DNA of 7,838 nt from Ignatzschineria sp. (GTDB lineage Bacteria > Pseudomonadota > Gammaproteobacteria > Cardiobacteriales > Wohlfahrtiimonadaceae), in assembly GCA_030151245.1 (NCBI GenBank), contig JASLEF010000225.1, positions 1-7,838 of the forward strand. The letters are read 5' to 3'. The notes beneath the pieces are model-generated. The model worked only from the letters and a program-made list of their open reading frames with translations. It was not told the origin of the DNA and did no database searches. Shown here piece by piece: positions 1 through 5,507 of the stretch (positions within the stretch are counted from its first letter, which is position 1; each line of letters starts with the position of its first letter). The position numbers and the translations under genes are program-made.

Positions 1-84
1 TGAACAGATTCAAAATATTGAATAAACGAATATTAAATCAATCGAGTGAGAGCAATCATCTACTTTCATCAAAATAGAAAAATG
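1..84. other. Left edge, no gene seen
   Basis: AT-rich sequence with no supportable reading frame. It holds a small perfect inverted repeat, ATTCAA (8-13) and TTGAAT (18-23) around AATA. It may be the 3' flank of a gene outside the window, because the hairpin at 88-111 could also end a transcript arriving from the left. Confidence 0.4.
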
Positions 85-117
85 CAAAAGCCCTGAAAAA
101 TATCAGGGCTTCTTTTT
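85..117 (-). terminator. Terminator of the tRNA-Arg gene, probably bidirectional
   Basis: A perfect 9-bp stem, AAGCCCTGA (88-96) with TCAGGGCTT (103-111), encloses a six-base loop. It lies directly after the CCA end of the minus-strand tRNA. On the minus strand the stem runs into TTTTGCATTTTT. On the plus strand it is followed by CTTTTTT, so it could also stop transcription coming from the left edge. Confidence 0.8.
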
Positions 118-194
118 TGGCGCGCCTAAGAGGGATCGAACCTCTGACCTTTGGTTTCGGAAACCAACACTCTATCCAACTGAGCTATAGGCGC
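118..194 (-). tRNA. tRNA-Arg (anticodon CCG), CCA encoded
   Basis: Read on the minus strand this folds as a complete cloverleaf of 77 bases including CCA. The acceptor stem GCGCCTA (188-194) pairs perfectly with TAGGCGC (122-128), then comes discriminator G (121) and the encoded CCA (118-120). The D-arm is GCTC-AGTTGGATA-GAGT. The anticodon stem TTGGT/ACCAA holds loop TTCCGAA, giving anticodon CCG, which reads arginine codon CGG. The variable loop is AGGTC, and the T arm AGAGG-TTCGATC-CCTCT is intact. The layout matches the gammaproteobacterial tRNA-Arg(CCG) pattern. The 3' end faces the left edge, so any element integrated at the tRNA 3' end would lie to the left, not on the repressor side. 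Confidence 0.97.
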
Positions 195-207
195 CTAGGA
201 GGACAGT

Positions 208-236
208 ATTATATCACTAAAAAATGCTTATGAAAG
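208..236 (-). promoter_or_regulatory. Promoter of tRNA-Arg
   Basis: On the minus strand a perfect TATAAT (208-213) sits 13 bases before the mature tRNA 5' end. A weak -35, CTTTCA (231-236), lies 17 bases upstream. Transcription would start about six or seven bases before the tRNA, a leader short enough for RNase P trimming. The -10 box and its position are the support; the -35 matches only half of the consensus. Confidence 0.65.
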
Positions 237-399
237 AGGAGACCTCGAGTTTTATCTATTCTCTTCCCATAAGTGGTTTACTGAAACTATAAAAATCTTT
301 CTCCTCTCCCCAAAAGAGCCACTGTATCCTAACCCCGTAAAGGCGTTAACTACTCATAAGTTCTTCTCTTTCTATATCGATAGTCACCGAGATAAAACA
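237..399. other. Intergenic spacer, no gene seen
   Basis: This stretch separates the divergent tRNA and repressor genes. I see no reading frame with a start and ribosome site, and no strong hairpin beyond a small GAGG-AGA-CCTC fold near 236-246. No integrase remnant or copy of the tRNA 3' end was noticed here. Confidence 0.4.
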
Positions 400-438
400 T
401 TATATTTATGCAATGGATTGACCAATGCATTTATATAA
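400..438. promoter_or_regulatory. Putative repressor operator (long imperfect palindrome)
   Basis: Two 17-base arms (400-416 and 422-438) around a 5-base centre pair at 14 of 17 positions. The best-conserved core is ATGCAATGG facing CCAATGCAT, with one mismatch. It overlaps the proposed -35 of the S24 repressor gene and ends just before its -10. Phage-type repressors commonly bind such palindromes over their own promoters, so an autoregulatory operator is the natural reading. Binding is inferred. Confidence 0.45.
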
Positions 439-446
439 TTTACATT
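418..446 (+). promoter_or_regulatory. Candidate promoter of the S24 repressor gene
   Basis: TTGACC (418-423, five of six to consensus) is followed after 17 bases by TACATT (441-446, four of six). A perfect TATAAT at 434-439 also lies here but has no -35 at proper distance. The start of transcription would be near 453, leaving a leader of about 20 bases that contains the GAGGT ribosome site before the ATG at 474. Confidence 0.45.
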
Positions 447-473
447 TATAAGGCAAAATAGCGAGGTAATAAG

Positions 474-1130
474 ATGAAAGAAGCAACAAAAATTAGAGCT
501 GAGAACTTAAAAGCCTGGATTGATGAGTACTATGGTGGCAAGCAAGCTGCATTTATTCAAAAAACAGGCATGAATCAAGGCGAACTTTCGGCATTGATTA
601 ATGGCCGCCGAGTCTTTGGTGAACGAAAAGCAAGATCAATAGAAGAACTTGCCGATATGCCCAACATGTATTTAGAACAGACAGAGCAAGCAGATTTAGT
701 CGCAAATCCCGTCGATATAAAAGGAATGGTTCCTGTTATTTCATGGGTAGCTGCCGGTAACTTTAGTGATGCGGAAGTTGCGGCTGCAGATGATCTCATC
801 AAATGGGTTCCCTGTCCCGCCCCTCATAGCAAAGGGACTTTTGCTTTAACTGTTTCTGGAATCAGTATGCAAAACCCTAATGGCAACCCTTCCTTTGAAG
901 ATGGCGATATTATCTTTGTCGATCCTGCAAGAGCACCAGAAAATAAATCCTGTGTGATCGTTTCCCTTGGAAGTGGAAATAGCGCAACCTTTAAACAACT
1001 AGTTATAGAGCCTGATGGGCGTAAATATATCATTCCTCTAAACCCTAACTGGGGCGATAAGCCTATTGAAATTGAAGAAGATGCCTCTATAAATGGCGTT
1101 GTTATCGGAAAGTGGGTTGATATCTTCTAA
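474..1130 (+). CDS. Phage-type transcriptional repressor, XRE-like HTH plus S24 (LexA-like) autocleavage domain
   Basis: A 218-residue cytoplasmic regulator of the lambda CI / P22 C2 / LexA type. Residues about 22-47 (KQAAFIQKTGMNQGELSALI and the following NGRR) form the helix-turn-helix. Residues about 86-218 form the S24 peptidase-like domain. The likely self-cleavage bond is A94-G95 in WVAAGNF. The serine nucleophile is S131 in VSGISM and the general base K174 in ATFKQL, set in the same order as LexA S119 and K156. FEDGDIIFVDP (141-151) is the usual conserved strand. In the family, RecA filaments on single-stranded DNA trigger cleavage and derepression. Here all catalytic elements are present, so the protein should be SOS-responsive. 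The start is supported by GAGGT six bases before the ATG. No integrase, Cro or other phage gene is visible, so it is either a domesticated repressor or the edge of a remnant. Its target is not known. Confidence 0.9.
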   Translation: MKEATKIRAENLKAWIDEYYGGKQAAFIQKTGMNQGELSALINGRRVFGERKARSIEELADMPNMYLEQTEQADLVANPVDIKGMVPVISWVAAGNFSDAEVAAADDLIKWVPCPAPHSKGTFALTVSGISMQNPNGNPSFEDGDIIFVDPARAPENKSCVIVSLGSGNSATFKQLVIEPDGRKYIIPLNPNWGDKPIEIEEDASINGVVIGKWVDIF

Positions 1131-1241
1131 TCCCACTGCTGTGAAATAAACATTATAAAACAATGTTGATAGAATTCTTTCCTAGAAAAACCTTACACGA
1201 CAATATATTTATTACCCGCAATCCTTTCATAGTAACCGATC

Positions 1242-1269
1242 AAACACCGCTAAATAGCGGTGTTTTTTT
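1242..1269 (+). terminator. Rho-independent terminator after the repressor gene
   Basis: A perfect 10-bp stem, AAACACCGCT (1242-1251) with AGCGGTGTTT (1256-1265), has a four-base AAAT loop and is followed by more T residues. It lies about 110 bases past the repressor stop and cuts it off from the next gene. The A-rich left side could make it work in both directions. Confidence 0.85.
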
Positions 1270-1322
1270 ATCTGTTTCATTCAATATAAATCCTCTTTAG
1301 AACTATAAAAAGCGATAAAAAT

Positions 1323-1372
1323 TACAAATATGTATTGCATTAAATATTGCAAATATGTAATATAATTTACAT
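1323..1372 (+). promoter_or_regulatory. Promoter and operator-like region of the small basic protein gene
   Basis: A perfect TATAAT (1361-1366) is flanked by a perfect 6-bp inverted repeat, ATGTAA (1355-1360) and TTACAT (1367-1372). Upstream, AAATATGTA occurs twice (1326-1334, 1351-1359) and ATTGCA twice (1334-1339, 1346-1351). No good -35 lies 16-18 bases upstream of the -10; TTGCAT (1335-1340) is 20 bases away. The block TATAATTTACAT (1361-1372) also occurs in the S24 repressor promoter (434-445). A tightly controlled promoter is inferred from this layout. Confidence 0.45.
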
Positions 1373-1375
1373 CAA

Positions 1376-1393
1376 AGAGATATCGCAATCTCT
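1376..1393 (+). other. Leader hairpin in the 5' untranslated region
   Basis: AGAGAT (1376-1381) and ATCTCT (1388-1393) form a perfect 6-bp stem around ATCGCA, at the start of the roughly 75-base leader before the ATG at 1455. It may protect the transcript end; no riboswitch class is recognisable. Confidence 0.3.
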
Positions 1394-1442
1394 CAATAAC
1401 CCAGAAAAGTGTCTCACAATAGATCCGCCGAGATACTTAAAA

Positions 1443-1448
1443 AAGGAG
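1443..1448 (+). promoter_or_regulatory. Ribosome binding site that sets the start at 1455
   Basis: AAGGAG lies six bases before the ATG at 1455 and only three before the ATG at 1452. The second codon is therefore the better start. It also argues against an in-frame TTG at 1347, which would place the promoter's own inverted repeat inside the gene. Confidence 0.7.
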
Positions 1449-1454
1449 AACATG

Positions 1455-1775
1455 ATGAGAAATTTATTAAAGACCTTCACTTCATTCAATCGTTATCAAG
1501 AAAACCGCCGTCTCAAAAATGATTCCCGATTGAATAGCATTCAATCTATCGCCAATGAATATAGCGCAGATACCCCGGAAAAAATCCAAGAAAGAATCTT
1601 CTTGGCAGAATCTAAACTCTCTAAAGCCCCTTTTTGGCGCCGCAAGGAGATACAGATTTTTACAGAAGCTCTTTATAGAGCACAAAACTTAATTATCAAT
1701 AGACAACGCATCTATGAAAAACAGAGCACTATTGCCCACGCGCCTATCGTTCTTCTTAAAAAAAAGGTCGCTTAA
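1455..1775 (+). CDS. Small basic protein of unknown function
   Basis: A 106-residue protein I do not recognise. It has no signal peptide or membrane segment and is rich in lysine and arginine along its whole length, with a lysine-rich end (LLKKKVA). Residues about 42-92 look mostly helical and amphipathic, with charged clusters KIQERIF, PFWRRKEI and INRQRIYEKQ. A nucleic-acid-binding or regulatory role would suit this charge, but no motif shows it. The gene stands alone between two hairpin terminators, with a strong AAGGAG site. Its promoter shares a block with the nearby S24 repressor promoter, which makes it a candidate target of that repressor. A start at 1452 would add one methionine. That it is a real gene is fairly safe; its function is open. 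Confidence 0.65.
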   Translation: MRNLLKTFTSFNRYQENRRLKNDSRLNSIQSIANEYSADTPEKIQERIFLAESKLSKAPFWRRKEIQIFTEALYRAQNLIINRQRIYEKQSTIAHAPIVLLKKKVA

Positions 1776-1795
1776 TTTACGGATAGAGGGTATTT

Positions 1796-1815
1796 ACCCG
1801 CTTCGGCGGGTTATT
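1796..1815 (+). terminator. UUCG-loop hairpin after the small basic protein gene
   Basis: ACCCGC (1796-1801) and GCGGGT (1806-1811) form a 6-bp stem closed by a C(TTCG)G tetraloop, an unusually stable fold. The following TATTTAG is a poor T-tract, so termination may be incomplete. Its place 20 bases after the stop codon supports a terminator or an mRNA 3' stabiliser. Confidence 0.6.
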
Positions 1816-1910
1816 TAGTAGAGTCAATAATAGACCGCGTCCTAGTAAAAAAAATATTTTTAAATTTTTGCATTCATAAATATCATTACAATTGGAGTGT
1901 TATTATACAT

Positions 1911-1937
1911 TTTATTATCAGACTGAATGATAATAAA
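1911..1937. repeat. Perfect 10-bp inverted repeat, operator-like
   Basis: TTTATTATCA (1911-1920) and TGATAATAAA (1928-1937) are exact reverse complements separated by seven bases. They lie about 50 bases before the lipoprotein gene at 1988. The stem is almost all A-T and lacks a T-run after it, so a protein-binding site is likelier than a terminator. The half sites resemble Fur-box words but point outward, unlike a canonical Fur box. Confidence 0.4.
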
Positions 1938-1987
1938 AATAGAACACCATCGATCAACCCTGACATAGGGTGGGACTGAATAATTGT

Positions 1988-2197
1988 ATGAAACAACTCA
2001 CAACTCTTTTTATTGCTTTTCTAATCCTCAACGCATGTAGTAGTAGACTACACCCCCTCGAAGAACCTGCTATAGTACATGTTCCTCATATTGTAAAAGC
2101 AGAAGACTTAACACTTCGAGCTCTTGAGCCAATTTATGATAATGACCCTGAGATCCCTGAAATTCCAGATGATCCCAGTAAGTATTATATCTATTAG
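1988..2197 (+). CDS. Small lipoprotein
   Basis: A 69-residue predicted lipoprotein. Residues 1-16 are a signal peptide (MKQL, then a hydrophobic stretch to LNA) and C17 is the lipidated cysteine of the LNAC lipobox. After processing about 53 residues remain, ending in a proline- and acid-rich tail (PEIPEIPDDP) that looks extended. S18 and S19 after the cysteine would favour outer-membrane sorting if the E. coli Lol rule holds. I do not recognise a family. The ATG at 1988 gives a standard signal peptide; an upstream in-frame GTG at 1970 would only add six residues. The best ribosome site, GGGTGGG, is a rather distant 12-13 bases away and partly inside a small hairpin. The Dabb gene follows after 18 bases, so the two are probably cotranscribed. 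Confidence 0.7.
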   Translation: MKQLTTLFIAFLILNACSSRLHPLEEPAIVHVPHIVKAEDLTLRALEPIYDNDPEIPEIPDDPSKYYIY

Positions 2198-2215
2198 CCC
2201 TTACAGGATTTCTAC

Positions 2216-2536
2216 ATGATCAAGCATATTGTTTTAGTTCGTTTTAAAAAAGAGATTACAACTCAGCAGATTCGCCAAATATTTGAAAAAATCGGTGCTT
2301 TAGAACACATTCTTCCTAGTATGAAAAATTTCGACTATGGAAAATATAACGGAGCAATGGAACGACATAAAGGCTTTGATTATGCGTTTTATATGACTTT
2401 TACATCGGCTCAACAGCGAGATGAATATCTTATTCACCCAGAGCACGTTAAAGTTGGAAATGAGCTCCGCTCGATGCTAGATACAACTGGCACGGACTCA
2501 TTCCTTGCCTTTGATTACGATACCGCACTGCTATAA
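2216..2536 (+). CDS. Dabb-domain (stress-responsive alpha/beta barrel) protein
   Basis: A 106-residue cytoplasmic protein that fits the Dabb family (Pfam PF07876) over its full length. The first strand is IKHIVLVRFK (2-11), followed by a helix at about 14-30. The central F-D-Y region (about 54-63) is next, and the family hallmark HPEHVKV follows at 74-80, ending in a last strand FLAFDY (96-101). Known members form dimeric ferredoxin-like barrels; some are stress-induced and some are polyketide cyclases, so the reaction here cannot be named. AGGA seven bases before the ATG serves as ribosome site. It appears to be the second gene of an operon with the small lipoprotein and ends at a strong terminator. 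The family call is secure; the role is not. Confidence 0.88.
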   Translation: MIKHIVLVRFKKEITTQQIRQIFEKIGALEHILPSMKNFDYGKYNGAMERHKGFDYAFYMTFTSAQQRDEYLIHPEHVKVGNELRSMLDTTGTDSFLAFDYDTALL

Positions 2537-2553
2537 TAAGATTTACCAATAAC

Positions 2554-2591
2554 AAAAAGGCCGCAATCAGTCTCTGATAGCGGCCTTTTTT
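2554..2591. terminator. Bidirectional terminator between convergent genes
   Basis: AAAAAGGCCGC (2554-2564) pairs with GCGGCCTTTTT (2580-2590), and an inner stem ATCAG/CTGAT (2566-2570, 2574-2578) extends the hairpin past one A-A mismatch. T-runs follow on both strands. It sits between the plus-strand Dabb gene and the minus-strand transporter and should serve both. Confidence 0.92.
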
Positions 2592-2622
2592 GATTTTATA
2601 GACTGATCAATTCAGATCTCAA

Positions 2623-4182
2623 TTAAGGGGTAAAATAGATAGCAGAACCAGGTCCTACAGGAATCCCTAATATAAAAACCCACACACAGAAAACAATGAT
2701 CCACCCCGTTAAGAAAACCACAGAGTAAGGTACCATCATTGATAAAATTGTCCCGATGCCTGTATCTTTCTTATACTTAATTGCCATTGCGACTACTAAC
2801 CCAAAATAGCTCATCATCGGGGTAATAATATTCGTTGCTGAATCTCCGATACGATAGGCGGCTTGAATGGTCTCTGGAGCATATCCTGCTAGCATTAACA
2901 TCGGTACGAAAATCGGCGCAGTCACAGCCCACTGCGCAGAAGCTGAACTCATCATAATATTAATTAAAGCACAAATCAGGATAAATCCAATAAACAGCAA
3001 CATGCTATTAATTTCAATACTTGTAATGAAGTTTGCACCATGAACAACGAGAATTTGACCTAAATTCGTCCAGCCAAAGAAAGCGATAAACTGCGCTGCA
3101 AAGAAGACTATGACTAAATAAAGTCCCATACTACTCATGGAAGCGGCCATTGAGTTAATCACATCTTTATCATTTGTAAATTTCTTCACAATCATTCCAT
3201 AAACAATTCCTGGGACAGCAAAGAAGATAAAGATAAAAATTACAATAGATCTAAAAAATGGTGAGTTAGCAATAGCCCCAGTATCTTGGTTTCTTAAAAT
3301 ACCATCTGCAGGTACAACCATTAAGGCAACGATAATGGCGAGAACTAAAAAGGAAATGCCTGCCCAAATCAGCCCCTTTTTCTCAAGGGGGGTAACCTCT
3401 GCTGACATGATAGCACTCTCATCAGAGTCTAGATCACCCTCGTTATAAGCTCCTAATTGCGGCTCCACAATGCGATCTGTAACATACCATCCTAATAATG
3501 TTACAAGAAAAGTACTAAAAGCCATAAAATACCAATTCGCTTCAGCACCCACGATATAACTTGGATCAATAATCCTAGCGGCTTCCTGTGTAATACCTGA
3601 TAAAAGAGGGTCAACGGTTCCTAATAAAAGGTTCGCAGAATATCCTCCTGAAACCCCGGCAAAAGCAGCCGCGAGCCCCGCTAAAGGATTTCTTCCAATA
3701 GAGTGAAATATCACTGCAGCCAACGGAATGAGAACAACATAACCTAATTCTCCGGCCGTATTAGACATCACTCCTGCAAATACTACTGCCGGCGTTGTGA
3801 AGCGAAGCGGTGCTTTTAAAACAATCAACCGCATTCCTGCTGAAAAAATCCCCGCGGCATCCGCAATGCCCACTCCCAACATAGCTACGAGTACCGTACC
3901 TAAGGGAGTAAATCCAGTAAAATTAGAGACAACATTGGATAAAATCTTGCGAATTCCTTCAGCATCCAATAAGTTTACGACATGAATTACACCATCGGGA
4001 GCCCTTCCCGCCGCACCTTCTGGTCTAGGATCAACAACACTTAATCCAAAATAGCTTCCAATAGCAGATCCTACAAGAATCATTCCAATCAGTATCACAA
4101 ACAACACAACGGGATGCGGCAATGCATTCCCTAGCCACTCTAACGTATTTAGTAGCCTATTCTTTTTCATCTTTACTTCCAT
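2623..4182 (-). CDS. AbgT family transporter (p-aminobenzoyl-glutamate importer / MtrF-like antimetabolite exporter)
   Basis: A 519-residue inner-membrane protein of the AbgT family, close in length to MtrF of Neisseria gonorrhoeae (about 522). The start KKNRLLNTLEWLGNALPHP (6-24) and many hydrophobic spans are typical. Aligned by eye with MtrF, the residues reported as functional are all present with exact spacing: D191 (MtrF D193), S415 and W418 in SAQW (S417, W420), P436 (P438), R444 and D447 in YRIGDS (R446, D449), and P455 (P457). In the family E. coli AbgT imports p-aminobenzoyl-glutamate, while MtrF and YdaH have been reported to export sulfonamide-type antimetabolites, so direction and substrate cannot be settled here. 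A cytoplasmic acidic loop spans about 247-268. A second ATG at 4170, with GGAAG five bases upstream, is an equally good start and gives 515 residues. The gene stands alone and ends at the shared terminator. Confidence 0.93.
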   Translation of the reverse strand: MEVKMKKNRLLNTLEWLGNALPHPVVLFVILIGMILVGSAIGSYFGLSVVDPRPEGAAGRAPDGVIHVVNLLDAEGIRKILSNVVSNFTGFTPLGTVLVAMLGVGIADAAGIFSAGMRLIVLKAPLRFTTPAVVFAGVMSNTAGELGYVVLIPLAAVIFHSIGRNPLAGLAAAFAGVSGGYSANLLLGTVDPLLSGITQEAARIIDPSYIVGAEANWYFMAFSTFLVTLLGWYVTDRIVEPQLGAYNEGDLDSDESAIMSAEVTPLEKKGLIWAGISFLVLAIIVALMVVPADGILRNQDTGAIANSPFFRSIVIFIFIFFAVPGIVYGMIVKKFTNDKDVINSMAASMSSMGLYLVIVFFAAQFIAFFGWTNLGQILVVHGANFITSIEINSMLLFIGFILICALINIMMSSASAQWAVTAPIFVPMLMLAGYAPETIQAAYRIGDSATNIITPMMSYFGLVVAMAIKYKKDTGIGTILSMMVPYSVVFLTGWIIVFCVWVFILGIPVGPGSAIYFTP

Positions 4183-4360
4183 AACCTATATGCCCTTTTT
4201 AAGATGGTAATCTTTGTTTTCGTATCGTGGATAAGAAGAAAATAATCTTTTTATCAAGTGATCACCTGTGGATTTTATTGATTAAATAAAATCAATATTT
4301 ACAAAAAGTCTATACATATAACATACGCCCTAGCCTCTCTCAATAAAAATGTATAATATT
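4183..4360. promoter_or_regulatory. Upstream region of the transporter gene, with inverted repeats
   Basis: The leader of the AbgT gene is read leftward from here. A perfect 9-bp inverted repeat, GATTTTATT (4271-4279) and AATAAAATC (4285-4293), overlaps an alternative pair ATTGATT/AATCAAT (4278-4284, 4291-4297). The site is operator-like, but no -35/-10 pair on the minus strand is convincing. No gene is seen in this stretch. Confidence 0.35.
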
Positions 4361-4609
4361 TTATCGACAAACAGCAAATGAACAGAAGGCAATTATCGCC
4401 TCATAAACAAGACAAATAACGAAAAATATAGATCCTAATAAAGAAAAATAGCGGAAAAATGTATCGTGAGTGATATTTGAACTAACATTTATACTTACAA
4501 TTAAATTTGCACATTTATTTATAAACTTATTTAAGGATTTTTTTAAGCGCTTATTTAGATACTTATTAGGAAATGTATAGAAAAGGTTATGGGGTTTCCC
4601 ATCAATCAT
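4361..4609 (-). CDS. Doubtful small membrane protein ORF
   Basis: An 82-codon frame in the gap upstream of the transporter. The N-terminal half is rich in lysine and asparagine, as AT-rich noncoding frames tend to be. Residues about 54-80 (from FSLLGSIFFVICLVYEAII onward) could form one membrane helix. The ATG lacks a ribosome binding site. No family is recognised, and the start lies inside a short repeat (CATCAATCAT at 4600-4609 and 4614-4623 on the plus strand). It could be a genuine single-span small protein, but chance is the likelier explanation. Confidence 0.2.
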   Translation of the reverse strand: MIDGKPHNLFYTFPNKYLNKRLKKSLNKFINKCANLIVSINVSSNITHDTFFRYFSLLGSIFFVICLVYEAIIAFCSFAVCR

Positions 4610-4823
4610 TACTCATCAATCATCAAAATAGAAGGGTTAGCAATGCGTTAAGCATCTTAAAATCATCGCTATTTCTAGCAAGATAATCACCTTCTTATCA
4701 TTGACTAAATCTCTTCTTTTGATTCTAATGTAAAGAAAGCTATATACTTTATATCAATCTAATTATTTAATAAGACATTAAGACATTATTTTTTATTCTA
4801 CTTTTTTATCTTTGAGGTATCTC
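4610..4823 (+). promoter_or_regulatory. Intergenic region with the lipoprotein promoter
   Basis: TTGACT (4701-4706) and TCTAAT (4724-4729) are each five of six to the sigma-70 consensus with an ideal 17-base spacer. Transcription would begin near 4736, giving a leader of nearly 90 bases. The leader contains a perfect tandem 8-mer TAAGACAT (4771-4778, 4779-4786) and a T-rich run. Nothing else gene-like is seen. Confidence 0.55.
4814..4817 (+). promoter_or_regulatory. Ribosome binding site that sets a TTG start
   Basis: GAGG lies six bases before TTG at 4824. The in-frame TTG at 4812 overlaps this site and has no site of its own, so 4824 is the start. Confidence 0.7.
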
Positions 4824-5363
4824 TTGAAACCAATACTCCTTTCAGCTTCTATCCTCATTCTTCTCTCTGGCTGCATGACGCTTGACCAGTTAAAAACAGC
4901 AAAGACAGAAACGATCAAACTAACGACAACCTTCGATCCTGAGGTAGCTAAATATGTACTTGAAAATGGCTCTGCGGTGATTGACGGCAGTGCAAGCATT
5001 ACCGACCCTAATGGTGAAACGATTAGTTGCGCCGGAAATAATGTTTTCTTAGTGCCGGTCACCGATTATTCAACAGAACGCTACCAGCACCTCTTTGGGA
5101 AAAATGATAATGGATTCTCTAGTGATGATGTTATCTTTCATGTACGCTTTAAACCTGACAACCCCGAATTTAGAGATTATATGAAAGTCAGTACTTGCAA
5201 CTACATAGGAGAGTTTACTTTCGATAATGTTGCAGATGGTGATTACTACCTTGGTACCAATATTATTTCTGAAGTGGAAGGATACAATACTATTGAAGGC
5301 GGGGCTTTGGCGAAAAAAATCTCTATTCAAAATGGTAAAAACCTTCATATTAAATTACGCTAA
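4824..5363 (+). CDS. Lipoprotein with carboxypeptidase-regulatory-like (transthyretin-type) fold
   Basis: A 179-residue predicted lipoprotein. Residues 1-16 form the signal peptide (MKPILLSASILILLSG) and C17 the lipidated cysteine in LLSGC. The mature part is strand-rich. A segment from GSAVIDGSASI (49-59) through SCAGNNVFLVPVTDY (68-82) and CNYIGEFTFDNVADGDYYLG (125-144) has the look of a carboxypeptidase regulatory-like beta-sandwich; the last piece is the classic G-x-F-x-F-x-N-V-x-x-G-x-Y-x-L pattern. C69 and C125 could form a disulfide after export. Such domains act as structural or binding modules at the cell surface, and no catalytic site is seen. Translation starts at TTG, the only position giving both a proper ribosome site and an n-region (MKP). 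It appears to be monocistronic, with a good promoter at 4701-4729. The fold assignment is inferred from pattern only. Confidence 0.8.
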   Translation: MKPILLSASILILLSGCMTLDQLKTAKTETIKLTTTFDPEVAKYVLENGSAVIDGSASITDPNGETISCAGNNVFLVPVTDYSTERYQHLFGKNDNGFSSDDVIFHVRFKPDNPEFRDYMKVSTCNYIGEFTFDNVADGDYYLGTNIISEVEGYNTIEGGALAKKISIQNGKNLHIKLR

Positions 5364-5398
5364 TGGTTCTATGAGCGATCTCTAATGCCATCCATCAT

Positions 5399-5424
5399 AA
5401 GAGGAGAGCCTTTCTCCTCTTTAA
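5399..5424 (+). terminator. Likely terminator after the TTG-start lipoprotein gene
   Basis: AAGAGGAGA (5399-5407) and TCTCCTCTT (5413-5421) form a perfect 9-bp stem with a five-base loop, 35 bases past the stop. The T-tract after it is short (CTCTTTAA), so it may be leaky toward the permease gene. Confidence 0.5.
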
Positions 5425-5507
5425 TGACGGTAAGTCTATTTTTTAATTCCTCTTCAATTTTACTGGCAGCAACTCTCTAATTTCCTTCAGACCCCATTTT
5501 AAATACC

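Noticed and set aside
118..1130. tRNA-Arg next to a phage repressor as a tRNA-integrated prophage
   Set aside because: The tRNA 3' end, the usual attachment site, faces away from the repressor. No integrase and no second copy of the tRNA 3' end was seen.
1149..1167. Terminator directly after the repressor gene (AACATT/AATGTT hairpin)
   Set aside because: The stem is six bases of weak pairs without a T-run; the 10-bp stem at 1242-1265 is the real candidate.
1347..1454. Extended N-terminus of the small basic protein from a TTG
   Set aside because: It would overlap the -10 box and the inverted repeat; the AAGGAG site supports the ATG at 1455.
1911..1937. Fur box
   Set aside because: The half sites ATTATCA and TGATAAT point outward around a seven-base centre, the reverse of the canonical TGATAAT-N-ATTATCA arrangement.
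4278..4297. FNR or CRP site upstream of the transporter
   Set aside because: TTGAT and ATCAA are eight bases apart instead of four, and no TGTGA-N6-TCACA is present.
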